Assembly (NCBI RefSeq): GCF_000379525.1
Contig: NZ_KB902531.1
Span: 1 to 41,927, forward strand
Reading direction: 5' to 3'
From: Lamprocystis purpurea DSM 4197
Lineage (GTDB): Bacteria; Pseudomonadota; Gammaproteobacteria; Chromatiales; Chromatiaceae
DNA: 41,927 nt
Both the position numbers and the translations under genes were made by a program. The notes under the pieces were generated by a model. It searched no databases and was not told the origin of the DNA. It saw nothing but the letters and a program-made list of their open reading frames with translations. Below, in pieces: positions 14,082 to 23,610 of this stretch; position 1 is the first letter of the stretch; the number at the start of each line of letters is the position of its first letter.

Positions 14082-16418
14082 TCAGGCCGGGGTTTCCTCG
14101 GTCTGACCCGCGGACGGTGCCGCGGCCAAGTCGGCAGCGGGCGTCGCCACGGCCGGTGCAGCCGGTTCGGCCGCGCCTTTCACCGCGGAAGGAACAGTCG
14201 CCGCGGCCGCGCTCTTGGGTTCCGGCAGCGGTTCATGGACCAGGATCAGCCCACCCAAAGGCGGCAAGGCGATCGGGATGGAGTGCGGCCGGCCCATCCA
14301 ACTGACTTCCTCCGACCGGACACCACCCTGGTTGCCGACGTTACTGCCCCCGTAAACCTCGGCGTCCGAGTTCACCGCCTCGCGCCAGAAGCCTGCCTGT
14401 GGGACACCGATGCGATAGTTGGTGCGCGGCACCGGGGTGAAGTTGAACACGGCGACGACCAGGGCCCCGCCGGCGCGGTCCTTACGGACATAGCTCAGCA
14501 CGGATTGGGAGCTGTCGTGACAGTCGATCCATTCGAAGCCCGCGCCGTCGAAGTCCACTTCGTGCAGCGCCGGCTGTTCGCGGTAGAGTCGGTTGAGGTC
14601 GGAGACGATAGCGTTGAGGCCCTTGTGCTGGGGGCGCTCCAGGAGCTTCCAGTCCAGGGCCTCGCCGAAGTTCCACTCTTTGCCTTGGCCGAATTCACAC
14701 CCCTGGAACAGCAACTTCTTGCCGGGGTACGAGAACATGAAGGTGTAGAGCAGACGCAGTGAGGCGAAGCGCTGCCAGGCATCCCCCGGCATCTTGTCCA
14801 GCATGGACTTCTTGCCGTGTACCACCTCGTCATGCGAGAAGGGCAGGACGAAGTTTTCGGTGAAGGCGTAGAGCAGGCCAAAAGTCAGCAGGTCGTGGTG
14901 ATAATGGCGGTAAATGGGGTCCTTCTCCATGTAGGAGAGGGTATCGTGCATCCAACCCATGTTCCACTTCATGCTGAAGCCGAGGCCCCCGAGATAGGTC
15001 GGGCGCGAGACGGCCGGCCAGGCGGTTGATTCCTCGGCGATCATCAGGCTGCCGGGATGCTGCTCGTGGGTGACCGCGTTGAGCTGACGAATGAAGTCGA
15101 CTGCTTCCAGGTTCTCGTTGCCGCCGTACTTGTTCGGGACCCACTCACCGGCCTTGCGTGAGTAGTCGAGGTACAACATGGAGGCGACCGCGTCGACGCG
15201 CAGCCCGTCGATGTGAAACTCGGCCAGCCAGTACAGGGCGCTGGAGAGCAGGAAGTTCTTCACCTCGTTACGGCCGAAGTTGAAGATCAGGGTGCCCCAG
15301 TCGCGATGCTCGCCCAATCGGGGGTCGGCGTGCTCATAGAGTGCCGTGCCGTCGAAACGGGCCAGGGCATAGGCATCCTTGGGGAAGTGGGCCGGCACCC
15401 AGTCGAGCAGCACGCCGATGCCGTGGCTGTGCAGGTGATCGACAAAGAAACGGAAGTCGTCCGGGGTGCCGTGGCGGCTGGTCGGCGCGAAGTAGCCGGT
15501 GCACTGGTAGCCCCAGGAGGCGTCCAGCGGGTGCTCGGTGATCGGCAGCAGTTCGATATGGGTAAAGCCCAATTCCAGCGCGTACTCGGCGAGCTGGACT
15601 GCCAGCTCGCGGTAATTCATGAAGTTGCCATCTTCATCCCGCTGCCAGGAACCGAGATGGATTTCGTAGATGGAGAAGGGGCGACGCTGCCAGTCCATCG
15701 CCGCCCGTTCTTTCAGCCAGGCGGCGTCCCGCCATTGGTAGTCGCTCGGGGCCATGATCAGCCCGGCGGTCTCCGGGCGCGCCTGGAAGGCGTTGGCGTA
15801 GGGATCGATCTTGACGTGGGCGTTGCCGGCATGATCGCGGATTTCGTACTTGTAGTATCCGCCCGCCCCGATGCCGGGGATGAACAGTTCCCAGACCCCG
15901 GAACCGCCGCGCACCCGCATGGTGTGGGCGCGCCCATCCCAATGGTTGAAGTCGCCCACCACGCTGACGCGCTCGGCGTTGGGTGCCCAGACGGCGAACT
16001 GGACGCCGCTGATGCCGTCCACCTCGCCCAGATGCGCGCCGAGAAAGCGGAAGGCGTCCCAATGCTTGCCCTCACCAAAGAGGTGCAGATCGAGGTCGCC
16101 GAGTTGGGGCGGGAAGCAGTAGGGGTCATAGGCCACACCCTGGATGCCGGCCTTGTCCTCCCAGCTCAGGCGGTAGCGCTCGGGAACCTGCGACGCCGCG
16201 CCCTCCCAGGTGAACAGGTCGGTGCCCTCGATCCGGATCATTTCCGCGTCCGCTTCCAGAATGCGGACCCGCTGAACGCGTGGCAGGAAGGCGCATACCG
16301 TGACACGATCACCGGCCGCATGCCGTCCCAGTACCTCAAAGGGGTCGTGGTGACGGGCCTCGACGATTCGCGCGAGCGGCTCGGGAAGCTTGGGGGCGGC
16401 GGGCTTGGGGGTGGTCAT
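14082..16418 (-). CDS. glgB: 1,4-alpha-glucan branching enzyme
   Basis: This 778-residue GH13 enzyme introduces alpha-1,6 branches into glycogen in the cytoplasm. An N-terminal CBM48-type region ([20 protein letters not shown]) precedes the catalytic barrel. The nucleophile Asp409 sits in [11 protein letters not shown], the acid/base Glu in [10 protein letters not shown], and the transition-state Asp in FSHDEVVHG. The start is the ATG with a GGAGG site upstream (reads CGGAGGATAAAATCACA before it), although the frame is open further. The protein is longer than E. coli GlgB (728), mainly because of an Ala/Pro-rich tail of about 50 residues after the conserved end LVHEPLPEP. It is divergent from glgC with 131 bases between the starts; no glgA or glgP is in the window. 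Confidence 0.95.
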   Translation of the reverse strand: MTTPKPAAPKLPEPLARIVEARHHDPFEVLGRHAAGDRVTVCAFLPRVQRVRILEADAEMIRIEGTDLFTWEGAASQVPERYRLSWEDKAGIQGVAYDPYCFPPQLGDLDLHLFGEGKHWDAFRFLGAHLGEVDGISGVQFAVWAPNAERVSVVGDFNHWDGRAHTMRVRGGSGVWELFIPGIGAGGYYKYEIRDHAGNAHVKIDPYANAFQARPETAGLIMAPSDYQWRDAAWLKERAAMDWQRRPFSIYEIHLGSWQRDEDGNFMNYRELAVQLAEYALELGFTHIELLPITEHPLDASWGYQCTGYFAPTSRHGTPDDFRFFVDHLHSHGIGVLLDWVPAHFPKDAYALARFDGTALYEHADPRLGEHRDWGTLIFNFGRNEVKNFLLSSALYWLAEFHIDGLRVDAVASMLYLDYSRKAGEWVPNKYGGNENLEAVDFIRQLNAVTHEQHPGSLMIAEESTAWPAVSRPTYLGGLGFSMKWNMGWMHDTLSYMEKDPIYRHYHHDLLTFGLLYAFTENFVLPFSHDEVVHGKKSMLDKMPGDAWQRFASLRLLYTFMFSYPGKKLLFQGCEFGQGKEWNFGEALDWKLLERPQHKGLNAIVSDLNRLYREQPALHEVDFDGAGFEWIDCHDSSQSVLSYVRKDRAGGALVVAVFNFTPVPRTNYRIGVPQAGFWREAVNSDAEVYGGSNVGNQGGVRSEEVSWMGRPHSIPIALPPLGGLILVHEPLPEPKSAAAATVPSAVKGAAEPAAPAVATPAADLAAAPSAGQTEETPA

Positions 16419-16549
16419 TGTGATTTTATCCTCCGCGAGTGGATGCCTCGACGACTTCGGATGGTACCATAAGGCTGTCGGCGGGGACGCCCCAGTGCCG
16501 ACCAATGATCAAAACGACGATCACTACGACGGTTCCACCAGGAGGATCT

Positions 16550-17821
16550 ATGTCGGCATCGAACCCACGGTTCGTCAGCCGCCTGACCCGCAACACGCTG
16601 GCCCTGATCCTGGCCGGCGGGCGGGGCTCGCGTCTCAAGCATCTAACCGCCTGGCGCTCCAAGCCGGCGGTTCCCTTCGGCGGCAAGTTCCGCATCGTCG
16701 ACTTTCCGCTATCGAACTGCATCAACTCGGGCATCCGGCGGATCGGCGTGCTCACGCAGTACAAGGCCCACTCGCTGATCCTGCACATCCAGAAGGGATG
16801 GGGGTTCCTGCGCGGCGAATTCGGCGAGTTTGTCGAGTTGTGGCCGGCGCAGCAGCGGGTGGCCGAGACGTCCTGGTACGCCGGCACCGCGGATGCCGTC
16901 TTCCAGAACCTGGACATCATCCGCAACCACAATCCGGACTACGTCCTGATTCTGGCCGGCGATCACGTCTATAAGATGGACTACGGGGCCATGATCGCCC
17001 AGCATGTCGAGAGCGGTGCCGACATGACGGTCGGCTGTGTCGAGGTGGAGCGGGAGCGCGCCCTCGAGTTCGGCATCATGACCGCCGAGGCGGACGGTCG
17101 GGTGATCGGCTTTCAGGAGAAGCCGGAAGTGCCGGATACCATCCCCGGACAACCAGACCGTTGTCTGGCCTCCATGGGGATTTATGTCTTCAATCGCGGT
17201 TTCCTGTTCGAGCAACTGATCAAGGATGCGGATACCAAGGACTCGTCCCATGATTTCGGCAAGGACATCATCCCCGGGGTCATCGCCCGCTATCGGGTGA
17301 TGGTGCACCGTTTCCGCGACCCGCGCAGCGGCGAACAAGCCTACTGGCGCGACGTGGGGACCCTGGACGCCTTCTGGGAGGCTAATCTGGAGTTGATCGG
17401 TGTGACCCCGCCGCTGAACCTCTACGACCGGGACTGGCCCATCTGGACCTATCAGGAACAGTTGCCGCCCGCGAAATTCGTCTTCGATGACGATGATCGG
17501 CGCGGTATGGCGGTGGACTCGATGGTCTCCGGCGGCTGCGTCATCTCCGGGTCCACGGTGCGGCATTCGCTGCTGTTCTCCAACGTCCGCGTCAACTCGT
17601 ACGCCTACGTTCAAGACTCGGTGTTTCTGCCGGACGTGGAGATCGGCCGCAGTTGCCGCATTCGCAATACCATCATCGACCGCTTCTGCTCGATTCCCGA
17701 GGGGAGTGTGATCGGCTTCGATGCCGCGGCGGACCGCAAGGCCGGGTATTTCGTTACGGAACGAGGGATTACCCTGGTTTCTCCGGAGATGCTGGGTCAG
17801 GGGATCAACCAGATTCGCTGA
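16550..17821 (+). CDS. glgC: Glucose-1-phosphate adenylyltransferase
   Basis: This 423-residue enzyme makes ADP-glucose from ATP and glucose-1-phosphate, the committed step of bacterial glycogen synthesis. The nucleotidyltransferase signature is [11 protein letters not shown] (about 19-29), followed by [20 protein letters not shown] and DHVYKMDY. A left-handed beta-helix follows at the C-terminus ([17 protein letters not shown]). The ATG at 16550 has a strong GGAGG site (16541-16545); the frame is open to 16439, but that extension overlaps the promoter region shared with divergent glgB. Length is close to E. coli GlgC (431). Confidence 0.95.
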   Translation: MSASNPRFVSRLTRNTLALILAGGRGSRLKHLTAWRSKPAVPFGGKFRIVDFPLSNCINSGIRRIGVLTQYKAHSLILHIQKGWGFLRGEFGEFVELWPAQQRVAETSWYAGTADAVFQNLDIIRNHNPDYVLILAGDHVYKMDYGAMIAQHVESGADMTVGCVEVERERALEFGIMTAEADGRVIGFQEKPEVPDTIPGQPDRCLASMGIYVFNRGFLFEQLIKDADTKDSSHDFGKDIIPGVIARYRVMVHRFRDPRSGEQAYWRDVGTLDAFWEANLELIGVTPPLNLYDRDWPIWTYQEQLPPAKFVFDDDDRRGMAVDSMVSGGCVISGSTVRHSLLFSNVRVNSYAYVQDSVFLPDVEIGRSCRIRNTIIDRFCSIPEGSVIGFDAAADRKAGYFVTERGITLVSPEMLGQGINQIR

Positions 17822-18237
17822 CGTTGCGTCGGTTCCCGCGATCGTCCCGGACGGCGTTGATCGTCGTCCGGGCGGCGATGTCCCGGCCCTGGTCATCCTT
17901 CCGGCCGCTGGAGGTGAGGCTTTACCGTGAAAGTCGCGCAGCGACCCTGTGGGAGCGGCGTCCCGCCGCGACGGGGCCGGGCGCATAGCCGCAGCGTTCG
18001 AGGTCACCGCGGCACCGCATCGCGGCGGGACGCCGCTCCCACGAGGGACTTTCGTCTTTCGGGGTGGCTTGATGTTCTTGCCATGGCCGTTAGCCGGTCC
18101 GGCGTGCATGAAATACTGATTTTCTTCAAGATCTCTGGAGTCGCCACCGGCTGGAGCCTCGACATCCAGTTGCGGACAAGCCGTCGCTGGCCTGAACGAT
18201 GATCAAGGCTCCGGCGAAGATCCCCCGCTATCTCCCC
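17822..18237. other. Gap between convergent glgC and ppiD with large palindrome
   Basis: These 416 bases lie between convergent stops. The only structure I see is the inverted repeat pair at 17949-18042. No open frame has family resemblance or a good ribosome site. Confidence 0.7.
17949..18042. repeat. BIME-like inverted pair of 23-bp palindromic units
   Basis: The 23 bases at 17949-17971 (GTGGGAGCGGCGTCCCGCCG, then CGA) are the exact reverse complement of 18020-18042. Each arm also contains a short internal palindrome. Partial flanking complementarity (GAAAGTC near 17929, GACTTTC near 18047) extends the structure. This is the typical layout of paired REP units. Confidence 0.85.
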
Positions 18238-20178
18238 TCAGCCTTCGCCGCCCCCGGCGGACGCGGTAAGGGCCTTGCGCTCGATCTTGGCGCGGGCCTC
18301 CATATCCTTGAGCACGGCGTCGAAGGCCTGGCGCCCCAGCAATTGACCGAGCATCGACGACGGGTCGGCGGCGGCTGGTTTCCCATCAGGCCCGACGGTC
18401 TCGACCGGGCCGTCTTCGACCTTACTCACCCGCACGATGGCCGCATCCCCGTTCTCGAGGGTGGCCGTGCCGATGCTGGTGCTTGCGGCGGCCGGGATCG
18501 GGAGGGTGAAGGCGGTCGTGCGCACGGCAGCCGGAAGCTTGGGGTCATTGCGGCCGACCAGCCCGGACTCCTCGATCTTGCCCTCGCCCGCCACGGTCGA
18601 CCAGTCCGCGCCGCCGCGGAGTTGATCCGCACCGACGGACGCGGCCTCCGCGGCGAGTTTGCGCGCGCGCTCCTTGCGCAGGTCGGCGACGATTTCATCG
18701 CGCACTTCGTCCAGTGGCCGGGTGCTGGCCTCGCGGTGATCCACGACACGCACGACCACGGCTTGCAACACGTCCTTCTCGGGCTCGATCAAGTCGCTGT
18801 TGCGACCCTCGTGGAGGACCTCGTCGCTGAATGCGGCGCCGGTCACTTTCGGGTGACCCAGCACGCCGTCGCCGCCCTGACGGCCGATCCAGTCGCTGTG
18901 CTGGATCTCCAGGCCGAGTTCTTGGGCCGCCGGTTCCAGGCTGTCCGCCGACTCATAGACGACGTTTGCCAGGCGCTCTCCCAGGTCGTAGAACATGGAC
19001 TCGGCCTGCTGCTTCGCCAGCTCCCCACGCAGTTGCTCGCGGACCTCTTCGAACGGTTTGACGGCAGCGGGGGTAATGGCTTCCACCTGAATCAGGTGGT
19101 AGCCAAAACGGCTGCGCACCGGCTCGCTGAGGTCGCCGACAGACAACGAAAAGGCCGCTTGCTCGAAGGCCGGGTCCATCATGCCCTTCTCGATCTCGCC
19201 CAAAGACCCGCCCTGGCTGGCGCTTCCGGGGTCCTTGGAGACCGCCTTGGCGACCACGTCGAAGGTCTCGCCGCCTTGGATGCGTTGGCGGACGGACAGG
19301 CTCTCGGTCAGCACGGCCGCCGCCGTCGCCGCGTCGGCGTCTTGGGGCAGCGTCAGCAGGATGTGCCGGACTCGGCGCCGCTCCGGCTGGCCGAAACGGG
19401 CCTGGTCAGTGTCGTAGAGTCGGCGTATCTCGTCGTCTGAGACCTGGTTTTTCGCGGCCAGTCCGGCCACGTCCAGGACCAGATAAGCGAGTTTCACCTG
19501 CTCGGGGATCTGAAAACGCGCCGCGTTGGCATCATAGAAGGCGGTGATCGCCGCCTCGTCGATGGGGTCTTGTCCCTGGAAACGCTCGAGCGGCAGTCGC
19601 AGCCAGGTGACCTCGCGCTGCTGTTTGGTCAGCCGCTGGTATTGCGACCGCTCGGCCTTGGTCACCAGTTCGCTGCCGGTGACCGCCTGAATCAGTTGGC
19701 TGCCGATGATCCGCTGACGCAACTGCGCCTCGAACATGGCGGGTGATTGCCCCTGATACTGAAGGATTTGCTCGTAGGAGGCATGGTCGAACCGACCCTC
19801 TTTCTGGAACGCCGGCTCCATGAGGATCTGGGCGCGCAGATCCTGATCCGACACGCGCAGACCCATGCGATTGGCGATATCGGTCAGGAGTGTCTCGCGG
19901 ATCATCTCATCGAGCACTTCGCGGCGCAGGCGCTGATCGTCGAACTGGGCCGGGTCGTAGGCCGCGCCAAGGCGTTCATGCAGTTGGATGCGCGCGGTCT
20001 GAACCCGTCGATCGAGTTCACGTTCGAGGATGTCATTCCCGTTGACCGAGGCCGCCACCGGTTCACCGCCGACGTCAAGATAGGAACTGATACCCCAGAG
20101 TGCAAACGGGATACTGATCAAGATGATGATGGTCCAGGCGATCCAGCCGTGGGCGCGGTCCCGGATGGTCTGCAGCAT
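18238..20178 (-). CDS. ppiD: Periplasmic folding chaperone, SurA-like peptidyl-prolyl isomerase
   Basis: This 646-residue protein has a short cytoplasmic N-terminus, one membrane segment (GWIAWTIIILISIPFALWGI, 11-30), a SurA-N-like chaperone region and a parvulin domain at about 268-365 (RVRHILLTLP, GGSLGEIEKGMMDPAFEQAA, SRFGYHLIQVE). In E. coli PpiD is anchored at the SecYEG exit and helps newly exported proteins fold. The start MLQTIRDRAHGW is the usual PpiD beginning, although the frame is open upstream to 20274. Gene order hupB-tRNAs-ppiD matches other gammaproteobacteria. Confidence 0.93.
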   Translation of the reverse strand: MLQTIRDRAHGWIAWTIIILISIPFALWGISSYLDVGGEPVAASVNGNDILERELDRRVQTARIQLHERLGAAYDPAQFDDQRLRREVLDEMIRETLLTDIANRMGLRVSDQDLRAQILMEPAFQKEGRFDHASYEQILQYQGQSPAMFEAQLRQRIIGSQLIQAVTGSELVTKAERSQYQRLTKQQREVTWLRLPLERFQGQDPIDEAAITAFYDANAARFQIPEQVKLAYLVLDVAGLAAKNQVSDDEIRRLYDTDQARFGQPERRRVRHILLTLPQDADAATAAAVLTESLSVRQRIQGGETFDVVAKAVSKDPGSASQGGSLGEIEKGMMDPAFEQAAFSLSVGDLSEPVRSRFGYHLIQVEAITPAAVKPFEEVREQLRGELAKQQAESMFYDLGERLANVVYESADSLEPAAQELGLEIQHSDWIGRQGGDGVLGHPKVTGAAFSDEVLHEGRNSDLIEPEKDVLQAVVVRVVDHREASTRPLDEVRDEIVADLRKERARKLAAEAASVGADQLRGGADWSTVAGEGKIEESGLVGRNDPKLPAAVRTTAFTLPIPAAASTSIGTATLENGDAAIVRVSKVEDGPVETVGPDGKPAAADPSSMLGQLLGRQAFDAVLKDMEARAKIERKALTASAGGGEG

Positions 20179-20277
20179 GTCTCTATACTCGCACGGGGTC
20201 TTGAGGATGGAACGGAGCCGCCGCCGACAGCGTCGGTGACCGGGGCACCGCAGGATAGCGTGAAATCGACACAAACG

Positions 20278-20306
20278 AAAACGGGGTATCCAGGACGGAT
20301 ACCCCG
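20278..20306 (-). terminator. Intrinsic terminator of the tRNA-Val/tRNA-Asp transcript
   Basis: On the minus strand CGGGGTATCC-GTCCT-GGATACCCCG is followed directly by TTTTCG: a 10-bp stem with a U run, 9 bases after the tRNA-Asp CCA end. This is the clearest intrinsic terminator in the window. Confidence 0.9.
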
Positions 20307-20315
20307 CATCTGTGT

Positions 20316-20392
20316 TGGCGGAGCGGACGGGGCTCGAACCCGCGACCCCCGGCGTGACAGGCCGGTATTCTAACCAACTGAACTACCGCTCC
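20316..20392 (-). tRNA. tRNA-Asp (anticodon GUC)
   Basis: The minus strand folds as a 77-base cloverleaf: acceptor GGAGCGG/CCGCTCC, D arm AGTTCAGTTGGTTAGAAT, anticodon loop CCTGTCACG with GTC, T arm GGGTTCGAGCCC, discriminator G and encoded CCA. It lies two bases after tRNA-Val and is followed by the intrinsic terminator. Confidence 0.97.
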
Positions 20393-20394
20393 CT

Positions 20395-20470
20395 TGGTGG
20401 GTGCTGCAGGGATCGAACCTGCGACCCTCGCCTTGTAAGGGCGATGCTCTCCCAGCTGAGCTAAGCACCC
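20395..20470 (-). tRNA. tRNA-Val (anticodon UAC)
   Basis: The minus strand gives a 76-base cloverleaf: acceptor GGGTGCT, D arm TAGCTCAGCTGGGAGAGC, anticodon loop CTTACAA with TAC, T arm CAGGTTCGATCCCTG, discriminator A and encoded CCA. It starts 13 bases after the hupB stop, so it may be processed from a hupB-tRNA transcript. Confidence 0.97.
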
Positions 20471-20483
20471 TAAAGACGAACGC

Positions 20484-20756
20484 TTATTGTATCGCGTCCT
20501 TCAGGGCTTTGCCAGCCTTGAAGCCAGGGTTTTTTGATGCAGCAATCTCAATGGCGGCGCCGGTCTGGGGGTTGCGTCCGGTGCGTGCGGCGCGTTCCTT
20601 TACCGAGAAGGTCCCAAAGCCAATGATGGAGACGGTGTCTCCGTTTTTCAGCGCGACGGCGATCGCGTCGGTCAACGCATCGAGTGCCCGGCCAGCCGCC
20701 GCCTTCGGGATGTCACCCGCCTCCGCCATCGCCTCAATCAGATCCGATTTGTTCAT
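20484..20756 (-). CDS. hupB: DNA-binding protein HU, beta type
   Basis: This 90-residue nucleoid protein begins [20 protein letters not shown] and has the DNA-binding arm signature [20 protein letters not shown] at about 46-65. HU bends and compacts DNA as a dimer. It lies immediately downstream of lon, as in E. coli and Pseudomonas. GGGGGA directly before the ATG serves as ribosome site. The 193-base gap to lon suggests its own promoter, but I see no clear -35/-10 pair. Confidence 0.97.
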   Translation of the reverse strand: MNKSDLIEAMAEAGDIPKAAAGRALDALTDAIAVALKNGDTVSIIGFGTFSVKERAARTGRNPQTGAAIEIAASKNPGFKAGKALKDAIQ

Positions 20757-20949
20757 TTATTCCCCCAAATGTCGTGACCAATGCTCTGCGAGCAAACCAT
20801 GTCCTACCCCGCGTGCGATCGGTCGAAGTCCTGTCGGGATAGTCTGGCAACCGAAACCGGAGGCATCGCACGCGTTCGCGAATGCTAAAGCGGACTCAGT
20901 AACGGGGCAACCCGGTTTCGCCGACTCTGCCCCAGAAACGTCGAAAAAG

Positions 20950-23406
20950 TCAGTGATGCGTCCGCACCGGCTGCTCACGCGCCGGATCTGCCGGCTGCTC
21001 GGGGGTCGCTTCCTGCGGACTCGCCCCGTCTCCGCCCTCAGCGGCGGTGATAATCGGCTCGGGTCTGCGTGTCAAGGCGATCTCCAGCACCTCATCGATC
21101 CAGCGGACCGGTCGGATATCGAGATTCTGCTGGATGTTCTTTGGGATTTCAGTGAGGTCGCGCGCGTTTTCGCTTGGAATAATCACTGTATCGATGCCGC
21201 CCCGATGGGCGGCCAGCAGTTTCTCTTTTAATCCGCCGATCGGCAACACCTCGCCGCGTAGGGTAATCTCGCCGGTCATGGCGACATTCGAGCGAACGGG
21301 CACCTTGGTCAGCGCCGACACCAGGGCAGTGCACATGGCGACACCGGCGCTGGGACCGTCTTTCGGCGTCGCCCCCTCAGGCACGTGGATATGCACGTCG
21401 AAGGTGTTATGAAAGTCGGGGACGATGCCCAGCGCATCGGCACGTGAACGTACCACGGTCATGGCGGCCTGGATCGACTCCTGCATCACGTCGCCGAGTT
21501 GGCCGGTGTAGGTGAACTTGCCCTTGCCGGGGACCAGGGCCGACTCGATGCGCAGGAGTTCTCCGCCGACCTCGGTCCAGGCCAGGCCGGTCACCTGACC
21601 GACCTGATCATGCTCGTCCGCACGTCCGTAGCGAAAGCGTTGCACTCCCAGGTACTTCTCCAGCGATTTGGCCGCGACCACCGTGCCGGTTCCGCGCTTC
21701 TTGAGGAGAACCTCTTTGACCACTTTGCGGCAGATCTTGGAGATTTCCCGCTCGAGGTTGCGCACGCCGGCCTCGCGCGTGTAATGGCGGATGATATCCC
21801 GCAGGGCGGCTTCGCGGATCGTCAACTCCCCTTCCTTGAGCCCGTTGTTCTTGATCTGCTTGGGGATTAGATAGCGTTCCGCAATGGCCACCTTTTCATC
21901 TTCCGTGTAACCCGACAGCCGGATCACCTCCATGCGGTCCAGCAGTGCCGGCGGAATGTTCAGGGTGTTGGCCGTCGCGACGAACATCACCTCAGAGAGA
22001 TCGTAATCCACCTCGAGGTAGTGGTCGTTGAACGTATGATTCTGCTCCGGGTCCAGAACCTCCAGGAGGGCAGAGGCCGGGTCGCCCCGGAAGTCCATTG
22101 CCATCTTGTCGATCTCGTCCAGCAGGAAAAAGGCGTTGCGCGAACCAACCTTACACAGATTCTGGATGATCTTGCCCGGCAATGCGCCGATGTAGGTGCG
22201 CCGATGGCCGCGAATCTCGGCCTCGTCGCGCACGCCCCCAAGGGACATGCGGGCGAATTTGCGATTGGTCGCGCGCGCGATGGACTGCCCCAGCGAGGTC
22301 TTTCCCACGCCCGGCGGGCCGACGAGACACAGGATCGGACCCTTGAGCTTGCGTACCCGCTGCTGTACGGCCAAGTATTCCAGGATACGTTCCTTGACCC
22401 GTTCCAGTCCGTAATGATCTTTATCCAGTACCTGTTCGGCGACCCGGATGTCGTTGCGGATGCGCGTGCGCTCCTTCCAGGGGACGCTGACCAGGGTGTC
22501 GACATAGTTGCGCACCACGGTCGCCTCGGCCGACATGGGCGACATGAGTTTCAGCTTATTGAGTTCGGCCAGCGCCTTGGTCTTGACGTCCTTCGGCATC
22601 CCCGCATTTTCGATGCGTTTGGCGAGTTCTTCGATCTCGTTGGGGGCCTCGTCGAGTTCGCCCAGTTCCTTCTGGATCGCCTTCATTTGCTCGTTGAGGT
22701 AGTACTCGCGCTGGTTTTTCTCCATCTGGCGCTTGACCCGTCCGCGGATCCGCTTCTCCATCTGGAGGATGTCGTTCTCGGATTCCATCAGCCCCATCAG
22801 GTGCTCGATCCGCACCTGGATGTCGATCATCTCCAAAACGCGCTGTTTCTCATCGAGTTTCAACGACATGTGCGCGGCCATGGTGTCGGCGAGCCGACCG
22901 GCCTCATCGATGCTCGACAGCGAGGTCAGGACCTCCGGCGGAACCTTCTTATTGAGCTTGACGTATTGGTCAAAGAGCGAGACGGCGGAGCGGATCAGCA
23001 CCTCCTGCTCGCGATCGTCTGCTTCCAGGGTCTCGGTCAGCGGCTCGATCAGTGCGGAGAACGACTCTTCGGTCGTGAGAAAGCGTTCGATGCGTGCCCG
23101 CTGATTCCCCTCCACCAGCACCTTGACGGTCCCATCGGGGAGCTTCAGGAGCTGCAGGATGTTCGCCAGGGTGCCGATCTCATGCAAGTCCTTCACGGCC
23201 GGATCATCGACATCCGCGCTCTTTTGGGCCACCAGCAGGATTTGCTTGTCGTTCGCCATGGCCCCGTCGAGCGCACGGATGGATTTGTCCCGGCCCACGA
23301 ATAACGGGATGACCATGTGCGGGTAGACCACCACATCACGCAACGGCAGGACCGGTACCTCCTGGGGGGCCGTGGATGGGGATCGCGAGGACTCGTGCTG
23401 TGCCAT
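20950..23406 (-). CDS. lon: ATP-dependent protease La
   Basis: This 818-residue cytoplasmic AAA+ protease degrades misfolded and regulatory proteins. The LonN substrate-binding domain begins at VLPLRDVVVYPHM (about 19-31). Walker A GPPGVGKTS has Lys369. The protease domain carries the Ser-Lys dyad Ser686 (KDGPSAGVAM) and Lys729 (GGLKEKLLAA), spaced as in E. coli (679/722). The start MAQHESS is preferred over an upstream in-frame codon at 23448 because AGAGAG precedes it. A sigma-32-like promoter lies about 135-160 bases upstream. The C-terminal tail is Glu/Pro-rich. Confidence 0.97.
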   Translation of the reverse strand: MAQHESSRSPSTAPQEVPVLPLRDVVVYPHMVIPLFVGRDKSIRALDGAMANDKQILLVAQKSADVDDPAVKDLHEIGTLANILQLLKLPDGTVKVLVEGNQRARIERFLTTEESFSALIEPLTETLEADDREQEVLIRSAVSLFDQYVKLNKKVPPEVLTSLSSIDEAGRLADTMAAHMSLKLDEKQRVLEMIDIQVRIEHLMGLMESENDILQMEKRIRGRVKRQMEKNQREYYLNEQMKAIQKELGELDEAPNEIEELAKRIENAGMPKDVKTKALAELNKLKLMSPMSAEATVVRNYVDTLVSVPWKERTRIRNDIRVAEQVLDKDHYGLERVKERILEYLAVQQRVRKLKGPILCLVGPPGVGKTSLGQSIARATNRKFARMSLGGVRDEAEIRGHRRTYIGALPGKIIQNLCKVGSRNAFFLLDEIDKMAMDFRGDPASALLEVLDPEQNHTFNDHYLEVDYDLSEVMFVATANTLNIPPALLDRMEVIRLSGYTEDEKVAIAERYLIPKQIKNNGLKEGELTIREAALRDIIRHYTREAGVRNLEREISKICRKVVKEVLLKKRGTGTVVAAKSLEKYLGVQRFRYGRADEHDQVGQVTGLAWTEVGGELLRIESALVPGKGKFTYTGQLGDVMQESIQAAMTVVRSRADALGIVPDFHNTFDVHIHVPEGATPKDGPSAGVAMCTALVSALTKVPVRSNVAMTGEITLRGEVLPIGGLKEKLLAAHRGGIDTVIIPSENARDLTEIPKNIQQNLDIRPVRWIDEVLEIALTRRPEPIITAAEGGDGASPQEATPEQPADPAREQPVRTHH

Positions 23407-23539
23407 TGACGCTCTCTTTGCTGAAACTTGTGGGGTGACGACGACCACTCTGGCCCGCAGCCCCGGACGGCTTGGCCGGACCCGGAGCGCGAGGCTGGCG
23501 CAGAGATCGGTGAATGATTGCTGGTGCGCTGGGGAAAAG

Positions 23540-23567
23540 AATCAGGGCAGAAACAGGCAACTTCAAC
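23540..23567 (-). promoter_or_regulatory. Candidate heat-shock (sigma-32) promoter of lon
   Basis: The minus strand reads GTTGAAG, 13 bases, CCCTGATT, against the recalled consensus CTTGAAA-N11-16-CCCCATNT. It lies between clpX and lon, about 135 bases from the lon start. E. coli lon is a known sigma-32 target. The match is imperfect. Confidence 0.4.
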
Positions 23568-23581
23568 AGAAGAGGACACGC

Positions 23582-23602
23582 AAAGCCGCGCGAGGGCGCG
23601 GC
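23582..23602 (-). terminator. Hairpin downstream of clpX
   Basis: On the minus strand GCCGCGC-CCTC-GCGCGGC is followed by TTTG, starting 9 bases after the clpX stop. A 7-bp GC stem with a short T run fits a weak intrinsic terminator between clpX and lon. Confidence 0.55.
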
Positions 23603-23610
23603 TCCTGGGG

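Noticed and set aside
15213-16472. 419-codon open frame antisense to glgB
   Set aside because: No domain or start signal; glgB is certain on the other strand.
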